Of a stretch of DNA of 64,000 nt, positions 34,280-42,720 are shown piece by piece. The notes beneath the pieces are model-generated. The model worked only from the letters and a program-made list of their open reading frames with translations. It was not told the origin of the DNA and did not search any database. The stretch is from a bacterium EF100-94H03 bin56 (lineage in GTDB: Bacteria > Pseudomonadota > Alphaproteobacteria > SP197). Each line of letters begins with the position of its first letter. Positions within the stretch are counted from its first letter, which is position 1. The stretch spans positions 79,663 to 143,662 of the forward strand of contig MPMV01000006.1 in NCBI GenBank assembly GCA_002238685.1, written 5' to 3'. A program made the position numbers and the translations under genes.

Positions 34280-35164
34280 CTATCTCACGTTCTCGCGCTG
34301 TCCGATCAGACCCTCCGGCCTGACCAGAAGCAGGACGATGACGAGGGTCAGTGTGATCGATTCGCGGAACGGCAACCAGCCGTCGGGAAGAAAAGCGCGC
34401 AGGAACACCTCGATGAACGCCAGGACGAACCCGCCCACCACCGCGCCTGCCAGGCTGCCAAGACCGCCCAGCACCACCGCGATGAACGCCTTGAGCACGG
34501 GCAGGAAACCCATCAGCGGGTCGACCGAGCCACGCTGCGCCAGCCACAGGACTCCGGCAACTCCGGCCAGCAGCCCGGAGAGGCCGAAAGCCGTGGCGAC
34601 AACGGCATTGGCATTGATTCCCATGAGCCGGGTGACCGGAAAGTCGAGAGCCGCTGCCCGCATGGCGATGCCGAGGGTGGAACGGCGCAGGAAGATCGAC
34701 AGGGCGATGAGCAGCAGCGCTGTAGCGGTGATCGACATCAGCTGAATCACGCCGATCGCCAGGCCACCCACATCGACGGCGCCGATCATCCAGGAGGGCA
34801 CCGGAATGGCCCGCGGGCGCGCCGAAATCAGGTTCTGGAACAGCATGTGGAGGATGGTGCTGACCGCCAGGCTGGTCAGCAGCATGGTCGCCGTGTTGGC
34901 GTCACGTACCGGACGGAAGGCCACCCGTTCCATCGCCACCGCCGCCAGGGTGGCGCAGGCGATGCCGAGAACGACCGCCAGCGGCATGCCAAGACCGGCG
35001 CCGATGGCAAAGAACATGGCGTAGCCCGTCAGCGTCATGAGATCGCCGTGGGCAAAGTTGATCAGGCCCAGAACGCTGAACACCATGGCCAGGCCAAGGG
35101 CCAGCAGGGCATAGGTGCCGCCCAGGGAGAGGGCATTGACGAACTGCTGGATGAGAATCTCCAT
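34280..35164 (-). CDS. Branched-chain amino acid-type ABC permease, LivH-like
   Basis: A 294-residue polytopic inner-membrane protein with typical LivH segments: ALSLGGTYALLALGLAMVFSV, GLINFAHGD near residue 34, and VLGGLGSLAGAVVGG near residue 233. The ATG at 35164 gives the family-standard N-terminus MEILIQQF. The LivF ATPase gene ends 64 bases upstream. Its partner LivM-LivG fusion in the same operon is frameshifted. Confidence 0.9.
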   Translation of the reverse strand: MEILIQQFVNALSLGGTYALLALGLAMVFSVLGLINFAHGDLMTLTGYAMFFAIGAGLGMPLAVVLGIACATLAAVAMERVAFRPVRDANTATMLLTSLAVSTILHMLFQNLISARPRAIPVPSWMIGAVDVGGLAIGVIQLMSITATALLLIALSIFLRRSTLGIAMRAAALDFPVTRLMGINANAVVATAFGLSGLLAGVAGVLWLAQRGSVDPLMGFLPVLKAFIAVVLGGLGSLAGAVVGGFVLAFIEVFLRAFLPDGWLPFRESITLTLVIVLLLVRPEGLIGQRENVR

Positions 35165-35228
35165 CAGCCGCCATCCCGCATCTCTAGAGGGGCGCGGCAC
35201 CCGGTCGACTGGTGCCCCGCGCCACCCA

Positions 35229-35957
35229 TCAGTCGCGTCCCATGTAGGCGCGTTCGACATCTCCGGAAGCCAGCAGCTCGGATGCCGGTCCGGCGAGCGC
35301 CACACGGCCGGACGCAAGAACATAGCCCCTGTCGGCGATGTCCAGGGCAAGATCGACATTCTGCTCCACCAGCAGAATGGTGGCCCCGTGATGCTGAAGG
35401 GCAGCAATCATCTCGAAGATGGTGTCGACGATACGCGGCGCCAGACCCAGCGACGGTTCATCGAGCAGCACGATCCGGGGAGCGGACATCATGGCCCGGG
35501 CAATCGCCAGCATCTGCTGTTCGCCGCCTGAGAGCGTGCCGGCCATCTGGTCATGGCGTTCTGCAAGCACCGGAAAGCGATCCAGCATGCCGGTGAGAAT
35601 GGTCGCGGCATCACCGGCACGGCGGCGCGTTGCACCGCCGATGGCGAGGTTCTCGCGTACGGTGAGATTGGCAAAGACGCGCCGTCCTTCCGGACACAGG
35701 GTCATGCCACGGCGGACGATTGCTTCCGGCGCCTCGCCGGCGATGTCCTCGCCGTCAAGCAAAACCCGCCCGGAGGTCAGCGGCACCAATCCCATGATGG
35801 CATTGAGAAAGGAACTCTTCCCGGCGCCGTTGGCGCCGAGAAGAGCCACGATTTCACCCTTGCAGACCTCGAGGCCTGCGCCCCTGATAGCCTCTATGGC
35901 GCCATAACGGACCTCAAGCCCTGCGACGTCGAGGAGGTGTTCGGGGCCATTGTTCAC
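35229..35957 (-). CDS. Branched-chain amino acid-type ABC ATPase, LivF-like
   Basis: This 242-residue ATPase has Walker A GANGAGKS, the LivF-type CPEGRRVFANLTVRENL block, signature LSGGEQQM, Walker B IVLLDEPSLGLAP and the switch histidine replaced by Gln in LLVEQNVDLAL, as is normal for LivF. Its ATG overlaps the binding-protein stop by four bases. Confidence 0.92.
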   Translation of the reverse strand: MNNGPEHLLDVAGLEVRYGAIEAIRGAGLEVCKGEIVALLGANGAGKSSFLNAIMGLVPLTSGRVLLDGEDIAGEAPEAIVRRGMTLCPEGRRVFANLTVRENLAIGGATRRRAGDAATILTGMLDRFPVLAERHDQMAGTLSGGEQQMLAIARAMMSAPRIVLLDEPSLGLAPRIVDTIFEMIAALQHHGATILLVEQNVDLALDIADRGYVLASGRVALAGPASELLASGDVERAYMGRD

Positions 35958-37117
35958 GGAGCCGGGATCATCGAGGGGTCAGGCGAGAAATCGCCGACAT
36001 GAACCCTTTCGCCGCCCGAAACCTGGTTGAGTGCGACGACACGCACCGGCACCCGGTTCTGATCCTTGTAGGTGATCGACCCCGTGGCGACCTGAACGTT
36101 CTCCAGATTGTCCCAGGCATCCCGGATCGCCGGACCGTCGGTGGAGCCTGCCGCCTCGATCGCCGCGGCGATGACCATCATCAGGTCATAGCCTGTCGCC
36201 GTGAAGACGGTGTCGTTCGGCGTGCCGTACTTCTCCTCAAAAGCCATCTCGAAGGCCTCGAGGGCGCTTCCCGGAGAGGCAAATCCGGCGTTGGAGAAGA
36301 CCACGCCCTCGGCCACGTCGCCGAGGGAGAAGGTCGTGGGAGAATCGATGCCGTCACTGCCGAGCACCGGCGTGTCGATACCTGCTGCCCGCAGCTGCTT
36401 GATGAAGGCCGGGAAATCGGGCTCATAGGCCGAAGTCTGGATGACGTCCGGGCTGGGATCGAGGCCGCCGATATTTGTGACCTCGGCCGAAAAATCCTGC
36501 TGACCCATGGTGTATTCACCGACAGCAACCACCGTGCCGCCCATGGCCTCGAAGGCTTCGCCGAAGTACTCCGGCAACTTTTCGGTGTAGGGCGTGTCGC
36601 GGGACAGCAGAATGTAGGCATTCTCGTAGCCTTGGCCACGGGCATACTCGGCAAGGACGGCACCCTGCAGGTTGTCTGCGGTATAGTTCGAGAACATGTA
36701 GGGTCCGACCGCCGCCGGCAGGGTGGGGGTCGAGGCGCACGAACTCGCCGAGGGGATCTCGGCCACCTGGGCCATGACGCCGGACGCCACGGCGGGATCG
36801 ACGTCACACGACACGATCATCGCCACCACACCGTCATCGACGAGTTCCTGGGCCACGACGGAAGCCTGTGCGGTGTCCGAGCGCGTGTCCTTGACGATGA
36901 GTTCGACTGTCATGCCCATGATGCCACCGGCCGCATTGATCTGGTCGAGAGCCAGCTGCACCCCATTGAGGGATGGCTGGTCATAGGGCGCGAGATAGCC
37001 GGTAAATCCGCCGGCATAGCCGATCGTGATCCCGTGAGAATCCCCCTGGGCAGTACCGCCGGCAACCATGAGTCCGGCGGCCACGGCGGCAATGCGGGTT
37101 GTTGAAACTTGGTTCAC
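35954..37117 (-). CDS. Branched-chain amino acid-type ABC binding protein, LivK-like
   Basis: A 387-residue periplasmic binding protein with a signal peptide (MNQVSTTRIAAVAAGLMVAGG, cleavage near TAQG). The mature part shows Peripla_BP_6 features: ITIGYAGGFTGYLAPYDQPSLNGVQLALDQIN, then FSNYTADNLQGA and YILLSRDTPYT. The two cysteines at about 104 and 127 are unusual. The ligand could be an amino acid, amide or urea-like compound. The operon's aminotransferase and amidohydrolase suggest an amino or acylamino acid. Confidence 0.9.
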   Translation of the reverse strand: MNQVSTTRIAAVAAGLMVAGGTAQGDSHGITIGYAGGFTGYLAPYDQPSLNGVQLALDQINAAGGIMGMTVELIVKDTRSDTAQASVVAQELVDDGVVAMIVSCDVDPAVASGVMAQVAEIPSASSCASTPTLPAAVGPYMFSNYTADNLQGAVLAEYARGQGYENAYILLSRDTPYTEKLPEYFGEAFEAMGGTVVAVGEYTMGQQDFSAEVTNIGGLDPSPDVIQTSAYEPDFPAFIKQLRAAGIDTPVLGSDGIDSPTTFSLGDVAEGVVFSNAGFASPGSALEAFEMAFEEKYGTPNDTVFTATGYDLMMVIAAAIEAAGSTDGPAIRDAWDNLENVQVATGSITYKDQNRVPVRVVALNQVSGGERVHVGDFSPDPSMIPAP

Positions 37118-37123
37118 GGTGTC

Positions 37124-38999
37124 CTACTCCCTTCTTGTTGACAACATGGCGGCCCGCTCGGCCGTGCGCCGGCGACCCAGGTAGGCCTCGATTACGGCCG
37201 TGTCGGACTGGACCTCCTCCGGCGTTCCCTCGGCAATGACCTGACCCTTGTTTAGCACGATCACACGGTCGCACAATCTCATGATGAGGCTGAGGTCGTG
37301 GTCCACAACGAGCATGCCCGGGCCCCGGGCCTGTCTCAGACGGGCCAGAATGGCCAACAGTTCGTCGGATTCGCTCTTGTTCATCCCCGCCGCCGGTTCG
37401 TCGAGCAGAAGGTAACGGGGCTCCAGGGCCAGCGCCCGGGCGATTTCCAGACGCCGCTGCAGCCCGTAGGCGAGGGTTCCGGCACGGCGCGAGGCATAGC
37501 CGGCGATGCCGAGTTCCCGGAGCAGGGCAAGGCATCGCTGAGTCATGCCGGCCGCCCCCGGGCCCGCAGATCCTGCCGCGACGGCGGTCTTGACGTTCTC
37601 CAGGGATGACAGGTTGGAAAACAGCCTGATGTTCTGGAAGGTGCGTCCGACGCCACGCCGGGCAATCAGGTGGCTGGGCATGGCGGTGATGTCGGCGCCA
37701 TCAAGCACGATCGTGCCTCCGTCGCACTCGAGGGCACCGGAGATACAGCCAAGCAGGGTGGTCTTTCCCGAACCGTTGGGGCCGATGAGGCCGACGATCT
37801 CGCCGGGTGCGAGCGAAAGACTGGCGCCGTCCACGGCGCGCAGGCCGCCGAACGCCCTTGTGACATCACGAATCTCGAGTGCACCCTCCGGTTCAACCCG
37901 GACGGGCGCGACAACGGCAGGTTCGCCGGAATCCTGACGGCGGCGCAGGACGATGTCCTCGATCTCGCGGTAGTCGAACAGCCCGTTGCGGCGCCAGAAC
38001 AGCACGCCGAGGATGGCCAGCGAGAGGCCGATATCCGTGAGACCGAAGACCGTCGGCTCATCGAACCAGGCGGCATTGATGAACTCCTCCACCGATCGCA
38101 GGACCTCGATGAGGATAGTGACGACAACCGCGCCCGCCACGGCCCCTGACACGCTTGTCATGCCACCCACGATCAGCATGACGAGGACTGCAAAGGTGAT
38201 CTGAAAATAGAACTCCCTGGGTGAATAGACCCCGAGTTCATGGGCGAGGAGCACGCCGGCGATTGCCGCAATACCGGCACTGATCGTCCAGGCAAGGAGG
38301 CGGCGACGGTGGACGTCGACGCCTACGGCCCTGGCCGCCGGTTCGTCTTCGCGCGCCGCCCGCAACTCGAGTCCTGGCAGGGAATCGCGGAAGATACGGC
38401 ACACCACGAGAGCCACGACGACAAACAGCAGGGCCAGCGGTATGTCAACGGTTCGCGGTACGCCGATCAGCGCCTGGCTGCCGCGGGTGAAGTCCCGTGC
38501 GCCCACGAGGATGCCATAGGCGATGATGAGCAGTCCCAGGGTGGCGATCGCAGCCGAGGCGCCCCCGACACGGCCCAGGGGTGGCGAGCGCAGCGGAGGC
38601 GCCACGGAGACGGCAGATCGGGATACCGACGAGAAAGCCGACGATCGTCACGAGGACAACGGCGATCGCGCCGGCCAGGAGAAAGTGGAGTTCGAGACCG
38701 GCAAGCCACAGCGGCAGGTCGGGAAGAAAGATGGCCTTCTGAGCCACAGGTATGGTGAGGACACCGGTGACATGCGCCGCCAGGCCCATGAAGGCCGCGT
38801 GACCGAAGCTCAGGATCCCGGAATTGCCCGTGAAGGCGCTGAAGGCCAGCACGGCAACGGTCAGCACGAGGTAGTGCGTCACCGTTCCCTGGAGAGCCGC
38901 ACCCGCCGTCTGCCACACCAGAAGGGACACCGCAGCGATGGGAACCAGCATGAGCAGGCTGCCGGCAAGGGGCGGCCACGACGCGAGACGGGACCTCAT
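37124..38999 (-). pseudogene. LivM-LivG fusion (permease plus ATPase), frameshifted by a 40-bp duplication
   Basis: The first part, from ATG 38999 (MRSRLASWPPLAGSLL), encodes LivM membrane segments up to ICRLRGASAA. The rest of LivM and a complete LivG ATPase (Walker A GPNGSGKT, signature AYGLQRRLEIA, Walker B YLLLDEPAAG) lie in another frame and end at 37124. Between them a roughly 40-base unit (38535-38603) is present twice. Removing one copy would join ICRLR to GASAAIATLGLL and restore one continuous fusion protein of about 610 residues. As read, the frame is broken, so the importer would lack LivM function unless frameshifting or a sequence error rescues it. The separate ATPase part could still be translated from an internal start. 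Confidence 0.8.
38535..38603 (-). repeat. 40-bp imperfect tandem duplication inside livM-livG
   Basis: On the minus strand GGCGCCTCCGCTGCGCTCGC starts one unit and GGCGCCTCGGCTGCGATCGC starts the next, 40 bases later. The core of about 30 bases matches with two substitutions and one extra C in the 5' unit. Beyond the core the remaining ten bases match poorly. The 3' unit encodes the conserved LivM segment; the 5' unit is the extra one and shifts the frame by one. Confidence 0.85.
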
Positions 39000-39146
39000 G
39001 TCAACGTGTTCACCCGTGTCACCATGAACTGCCCGCCCGCATGGACCGGCGACATTGTAAGACCCCGGCAGGCTCGTCAAGCGGCGTTGACCGGCCTTGT
39101 CCGCGTTGCAACAGTGGCCGCCGGCACGTGACCGATGCGAGGTGTC

Positions 39147-40448
39147 ATGACGAAAGGAGAACTTGTTCTGCTGGTCTGGAACGACCTGGTGGGACTGTCG
39201 CGGACCAGGGGCGTTCCCGTGGAGCAGTACGAGGGCCGCCGCCGCCACGGGCTGGGTTGGGCGCTGGCGGGCCAGTCCCTGACACCCTTCGAGGACATCG
39301 CACCCAATCCACGGGGGCCCATGGGCGAGGTGCGCCAGGTGCCGGACGATGCAACCCGGAGGCGCATTGTCCTCAAGCAGGACTACCCGGCGTTCCATGT
39401 CGCCCTGTGCAACAGCCTCCTTGCCGACGGCACCCCCTGGGAGTGCTGCACCCGGAGCTTCCTCGCACAGGCCCTCGACGACCTCGAGGACCAGACCGGG
39501 CTCGAGGTCGCCATCGCCTACGAAAACGAGTTCCTGCTCATCGATCAGGACCTGGAGTGGGCGGCACCGTTTTCCGTGGATTCCATTCGCCGTGCCGCAC
39601 CCTTTGCCGATCTCTGCACCCGGGCACTGATTGATGCCGGCGTCGATCTCGAGACCTTCGAGCCCGAGTACGGAGTCGGGCAGTACGAGGTGAGTTGCGG
39701 ACCGGCAACGGGGCTCGCCGGCGCCGATCGTGTCGTCATCACCAGGGAGACGGTGCGCGAGGCTGCACGCCAATGCTCGATTGCTGCGAGTTTTTCGCCG
39801 AAACCGGCGCCGGATGCCGTCGGCAACGGCTGCCATCTTCACTTGAGCCTGTGGGACAGTGCCGGCAATCCGGTGACGGCCGACCCCGCCGGTCCGGGTG
39901 GTCTGAGCGACACCGCCGGACGCTTTGTCGCCGGGGTCCACCGTCACCTGCGGGCTCTCGTCGCCATCACGGCGCCGAGTCCGGTCTCCTACATGCGTCT
40001 CGGGCCGCACCACTGGAGCTGCGGCTTCGACGCTGTCGGGGTGCAGAACCGCGAGGCGGCGATCCGGATCTGCCCTGCGCCCGACGGCGACGCTGCGGCC
40101 TTCAACATCGAAGTCCGCTCCACCGATGCGACAGCCAGCCCCTACCTTGCCATCGGCGCCATCGTCCGCGCCGGGCTCGAGGGAATCCGCGCCGGAATGA
40201 CGCCACCTGCCATGGTCAACCAGGATCCGGCCTCAATGAGCGACACCGAACGTCGCGATCACGGTATCAACACCCTGCCAGCCACCCTCGACGAGGCCCT
40301 GGACGCCTTCCTGGATGAAGACAGTGTCCGGCACTGGTTCACACCGGTGATGATCGAGGCCTACGGCGCCCTCAAGCGTCTCGAGGCCGCGAATGCGAGA
40401 GCCATGAGCGAGGCGGAACTCTGCCGGAAGTACCGCGGTGCCTACTGA
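39147..40448 (+). CDS. Glutamine-synthetase-like ligase (gamma-glutamyl-amide type)
   Basis: A 433-residue glutamine synthetase superfamily protein with the catalytic-domain features GLEVAIAYENEFLLID, EPEYGVGQYEVSCGP, GNGCHLHLSLWD and the substrate loop with RLGPHHWSCGFDAVG and FNIEVRSTDATASPYLA. Lineages like this ligate glutamate to amines rather than ammonia. The start may be ATG 39147 (GAGG just upstream) or ATG 39135. It diverges from the Liv operon and overlaps the next gene, an amidohydrolase. The pair corresponds to the two halves of the fungal/plant FluG fusion, in the opposite order. Confidence 0.82.
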   Translation: MTKGELVLLVWNDLVGLSRTRGVPVEQYEGRRRHGLGWALAGQSLTPFEDIAPNPRGPMGEVRQVPDDATRRRIVLKQDYPAFHVALCNSLLADGTPWECCTRSFLAQALDDLEDQTGLEVAIAYENEFLLIDQDLEWAAPFSVDSIRRAAPFADLCTRALIDAGVDLETFEPEYGVGQYEVSCGPATGLAGADRVVITRETVREAARQCSIAASFSPKPAPDAVGNGCHLHLSLWDSAGNPVTADPAGPGGLSDTAGRFVAGVHRHLRALVAITAPSPVSYMRLGPHHWSCGFDAVGVQNREAAIRICPAPDGDAAAFNIEVRSTDATASPYLAIGAIVRAGLEGIRAGMTPPAMVNQDPASMSDTERRDHGINTLPATLDEALDAFLDEDSVRHWFTPVMIEAYGALKRLEAANARAMSEAELCRKYRGAY

Positions 40449-41604
40449 AATGACGCCCGCCGCCTCGACCGCAGGCGTGGCGTGCGATCTGCCCCTGATC
40501 GACCATCACTGTCACGGCGTGATGCCGGGAGACCTCGATCTGCAGACGTTCGAGGCGCTGATGAGCGAGAGCTACCGGCCGCCACCCATCGGAACCTCTC
40601 AGTTCGACAAGCCGCTCGGCCTCATGGTCCGCAGCCAGTGTGCGCCCCTGCTCGACCTCGACCCCTTCACGCAAGGCAGGGACTACGTCGAACGCCGCCG
40701 CCAGATCGGCGCCGCCGAGGTCAACCGGCGCCTGCTCGGCGCCTGCGGTCTGGAACGGCTGATCGTCGACACCGGCCACCGGAGCGAATCGATTGCCGAC
40801 GTGCCGGCGATGGCGGCGATCTCGGGGCGGCCGGCCCACGAGGTTGTCCGCATCGAGGCCGTGGCCGAGGAGGTGGCGCGGTCCGGCGTCGACGCGGCGC
40901 ATTTCCCTGAAGCATTCGGCGATACCCTGGCGGCGCGGACACGCGGCGCGGTGGGCCTGAAGACCATTGTCGCCTACCGCACGACCTTCGCCATCGACCA
41001 GAGCCCGCCTTCGGCCGCCGAGGTGAGAACGGCAACGGATGCCTGGTTCCGCTCCATCGAGACCTCAGGAACGGTGCGCCTCGAGGCGGTCGACATCGTG
41101 CGCTCTGGCCTGTGGTCAGGTGCCGAACTCGCCCGTCAGCACGGGCTTCCCCTGCAGATTCACGTCGGTTTCGGCGACCCCGACATCACCATGCACGCCT
41201 GCGACCCGACGCACTTCACGGAGTTCCTGCGCGCCATGGAATCCTGGGAGGTCACCTGCACGCTGCTCCACAACTATCCCTTCCATCGCGAGGCCGCCTG
41301 GCTCGCCGAGATCTTCCGCAACGTCTATTACGACGTCGGCGTGGTCCTCAATTTCACTGGCCCCCAGGCCGCCACGATCATGGGGGAAGCCCTGGAAATG
41401 GGCCCCTTCTTCAAGCAGCTCTACAGTTCGGATGCCTTCGGGCTGGCCGAGCTCCACTTTCTGGGCCAGCTCCAGTTCCGGCGCACACTGCGCAATCATC
41501 TCGACCGCTGGATCCTGGAGGGCATGCTCAACCTGGCGGAGGCCGACCGCATCGTCGCCATGATTGCCACGGGCAACGCCTCGAGGATCTACCGGCGCCT
41601 GTAG
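40438..41604 (+). CDS. Amidohydrolase 2 family protein (FluG N-half-like)
   Basis: This 388-residue TIM-barrel amidohydrolase opens with LPLIDHHCHGVMPGDL (metal-binding HxH). It shows QIHVGFGDPD, LLHNYPFHREAAWLAEIF and a late YSSDAFGLAELHFLG (catalytic Asp). GTG 40438 follows GGAAG at good spacing and overlaps the previous stop; ATG 40450 is the alternative. Coupled to a glutamine-synthetase-like gene, it may hydrolyse a gamma-glutamylamide or related amide. FluG-type proteins have the same two domains fused. Confidence 0.83.
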   Translation: MPTEMTPAASTAGVACDLPLIDHHCHGVMPGDLDLQTFEALMSESYRPPPIGTSQFDKPLGLMVRSQCAPLLDLDPFTQGRDYVERRRQIGAAEVNRRLLGACGLERLIVDTGHRSESIADVPAMAAISGRPAHEVVRIEAVAEEVARSGVDAAHFPEAFGDTLAARTRGAVGLKTIVAYRTTFAIDQSPPSAAEVRTATDAWFRSIETSGTVRLEAVDIVRSGLWSGAELARQHGLPLQIHVGFGDPDITMHACDPTHFTEFLRAMESWEVTCTLLHNYPFHREAAWLAEIFRNVYYDVGVVLNFTGPQAATIMGEALEMGPFFKQLYSSDAFGLAELHFLGQLQFRRTLRNHLDRWILEGMLNLAEADRIVAMIATGNASRIYRRL

Positions 41605-41608
41605 GCCG

Positions 41609-42133
41609 TCAGGCCGTGGGATCCTTCGGTACGTAGGGAACTGCGCGGCGAATCGCGAATCCTGCGAGGATGGCGGACAGTCCGGCAGCAAGGACGACGA
41701 GGGCGACGCGCTGCCAGGAACGTTCGGTCTGGGTCACCTCCGCGCGGATCTCGTCAAACGAAACGGAGATGCCCTCGTCGTAGGGATCGTGTTCGATCAC
41801 GCCCCACATCCTGACGGTTTCGGCACCGGGGGTCTCGGCGGTCTCATCGACCAGGACCTCGACATCGCGGTAAATGCCGATACGGTCGCGCACCGAGACA
41901 TAACTGGGGTAGATGGAGTGGTAGGTGTAGAGGGTCTCTTCGCCCCGCAACCGCATGTTGACGATGTGCAACCCGTCGTAGTCGTAGTCCAGCAGGATAC
42001 CGATCAGATAGCCGCGCTTCCAGACGAGGTCGTCCTCGTCGGGGATGTCCGGGATGTTGGATACCCAGACGATGACCCCGCCAAGTGTGGCCACGAGTCC
42101 CAGGGCATAGAGCCAGCCTGCAAACAGTCTCAT
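41609..42133 (-). CDS. Small membrane protein with large extracytoplasmic domain, unknown
   Basis: A 174-residue protein with one transmembrane segment at each end (about 4-23 and 148-168) and a beta-rich, acidic middle (LHIVNMRLRGEETLYTYHSIY, RDRIGIYRDVEVLVDETAETPG). The layout resembles DUF3592-type proteins, but I do not recognise the family. ATG 42133 was chosen because it gives the first membrane segment directly. It follows the SixA gene by seven bases and converges with the amidohydrolase gene. Confidence 0.6.
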   Translation of the reverse strand: MRLFAGWLYALGLVATLGGVIVWVSNIPDIPDEDDLVWKRGYLIGILLDYDYDGLHIVNMRLRGEETLYTYHSIYPSYVSVRDRIGIYRDVEVLVDETAETPGAETVRMWGVIEHDPYDEGISVSFDEIRAEVTQTERSWQRVALVVLAAGLSAILAGFAIRRAVPYVPKDPTA

Positions 42134-42140
42134 CGCGATC

Positions 42141-42650
42141 TCAATCGGGTGGAATGAAGAAGAACTCGAGGTGCCCCATGTGCTGGCGCAGCGCCGTCCA
42201 TCCCGCCGAACCAAAGGTCAGCATGGCCAGTGCGGACGTCGGAAACTTGCGGTCGAGCCGGTCCATGGCATCGCCTGTCGCCGTCGCCGCCAGGTACTGC
42301 GCCGTCATCTGCAGGACGGGATCGTGTCCCACCACCATGACCCGTTCCATGGAGGAGGGCGTACGCCGCAGCAGGGAGACGAGATGGCGTGCGTCTCCGT
42401 GGTAGAGGCCCTCTTCGTAGCGGATTTCCGTGTTGCCGAGTACTGGAAGCAGAATGTCCAGAGTCTCGCGGGTGCGAAGTGCGGTCGAACACAACACGAG
42501 ATCGCACCCCAGCGAACGTTCCTCCAGCCAGCTGGCGAGGCCGGCGGCGCGGCGCCTCCCGCGGTTGCGCAAGGGACGATCATGGTCGTCAACCGTGATG
42601 TCCGCCCAACTGGATTTGGCATGGCGAACGAGATAAAGTGCGGCGGTCAT
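42141..42650 (-). CDS. sixA: SixA-like phosphohistidine phosphatase
   Basis: This 169-residue histidine phosphatase has the RHG motif at the N-terminus (LYLVRHAKSSWAD), Arg in LRNRGRRRA, the ALRTRETL loop, and the second catalytic histidine in VMVVGHDPVLQ. SixA-type enzymes dephosphorylate phosphohistidine on phosphorelay or PTS proteins. The start follows AGGAG. It diverges from ppk1 by 70 bases, close to polyphosphate metabolism genes. Confidence 0.87.
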   Translation of the reverse strand: MTAALYLVRHAKSSWADITVDDHDRPLRNRGRRRAAGLASWLEERSLGCDLVLCSTALRTRETLDILLPVLGNTEIRYEEGLYHGDARHLVSLLRRTPSSMERVMVVGHDPVLQMTAQYLAATATGDAMDRLDRKFPTSALAMLTFGSAGWTALRQHMGHLEFFFIPPD

Positions 42651-42720
42651 CACACATCGTCTCCTGCAACGGTCGCGGACATCCCGCACAACCCGCTTCA
42701 CGACCCGAGGCTAGCACAGA

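Noticed and set aside
34037..35596. A 519-codon plus-strand open frame
   Set aside because: It is antisense to the aminotransferase, LivH and LivF genes, and its translation is rich in charged low-complexity residues typical of shadow frames.
37124..38605. Independent ATPase gene starting within the LivM part
   Set aside because: The frame begins with clear LivM membrane segments, so the gene is better read as one LivM-LivG fusion split by the duplication.
38445..40013. A 522-codon minus-strand open frame running across the glutamine-synthetase-like gene and into livM
   Set aside because: Only the 38999-38600 part is protein-like (LivM N-terminus). The rest is antisense to a well-supported gene, and beyond the duplication the frame is nonsense.
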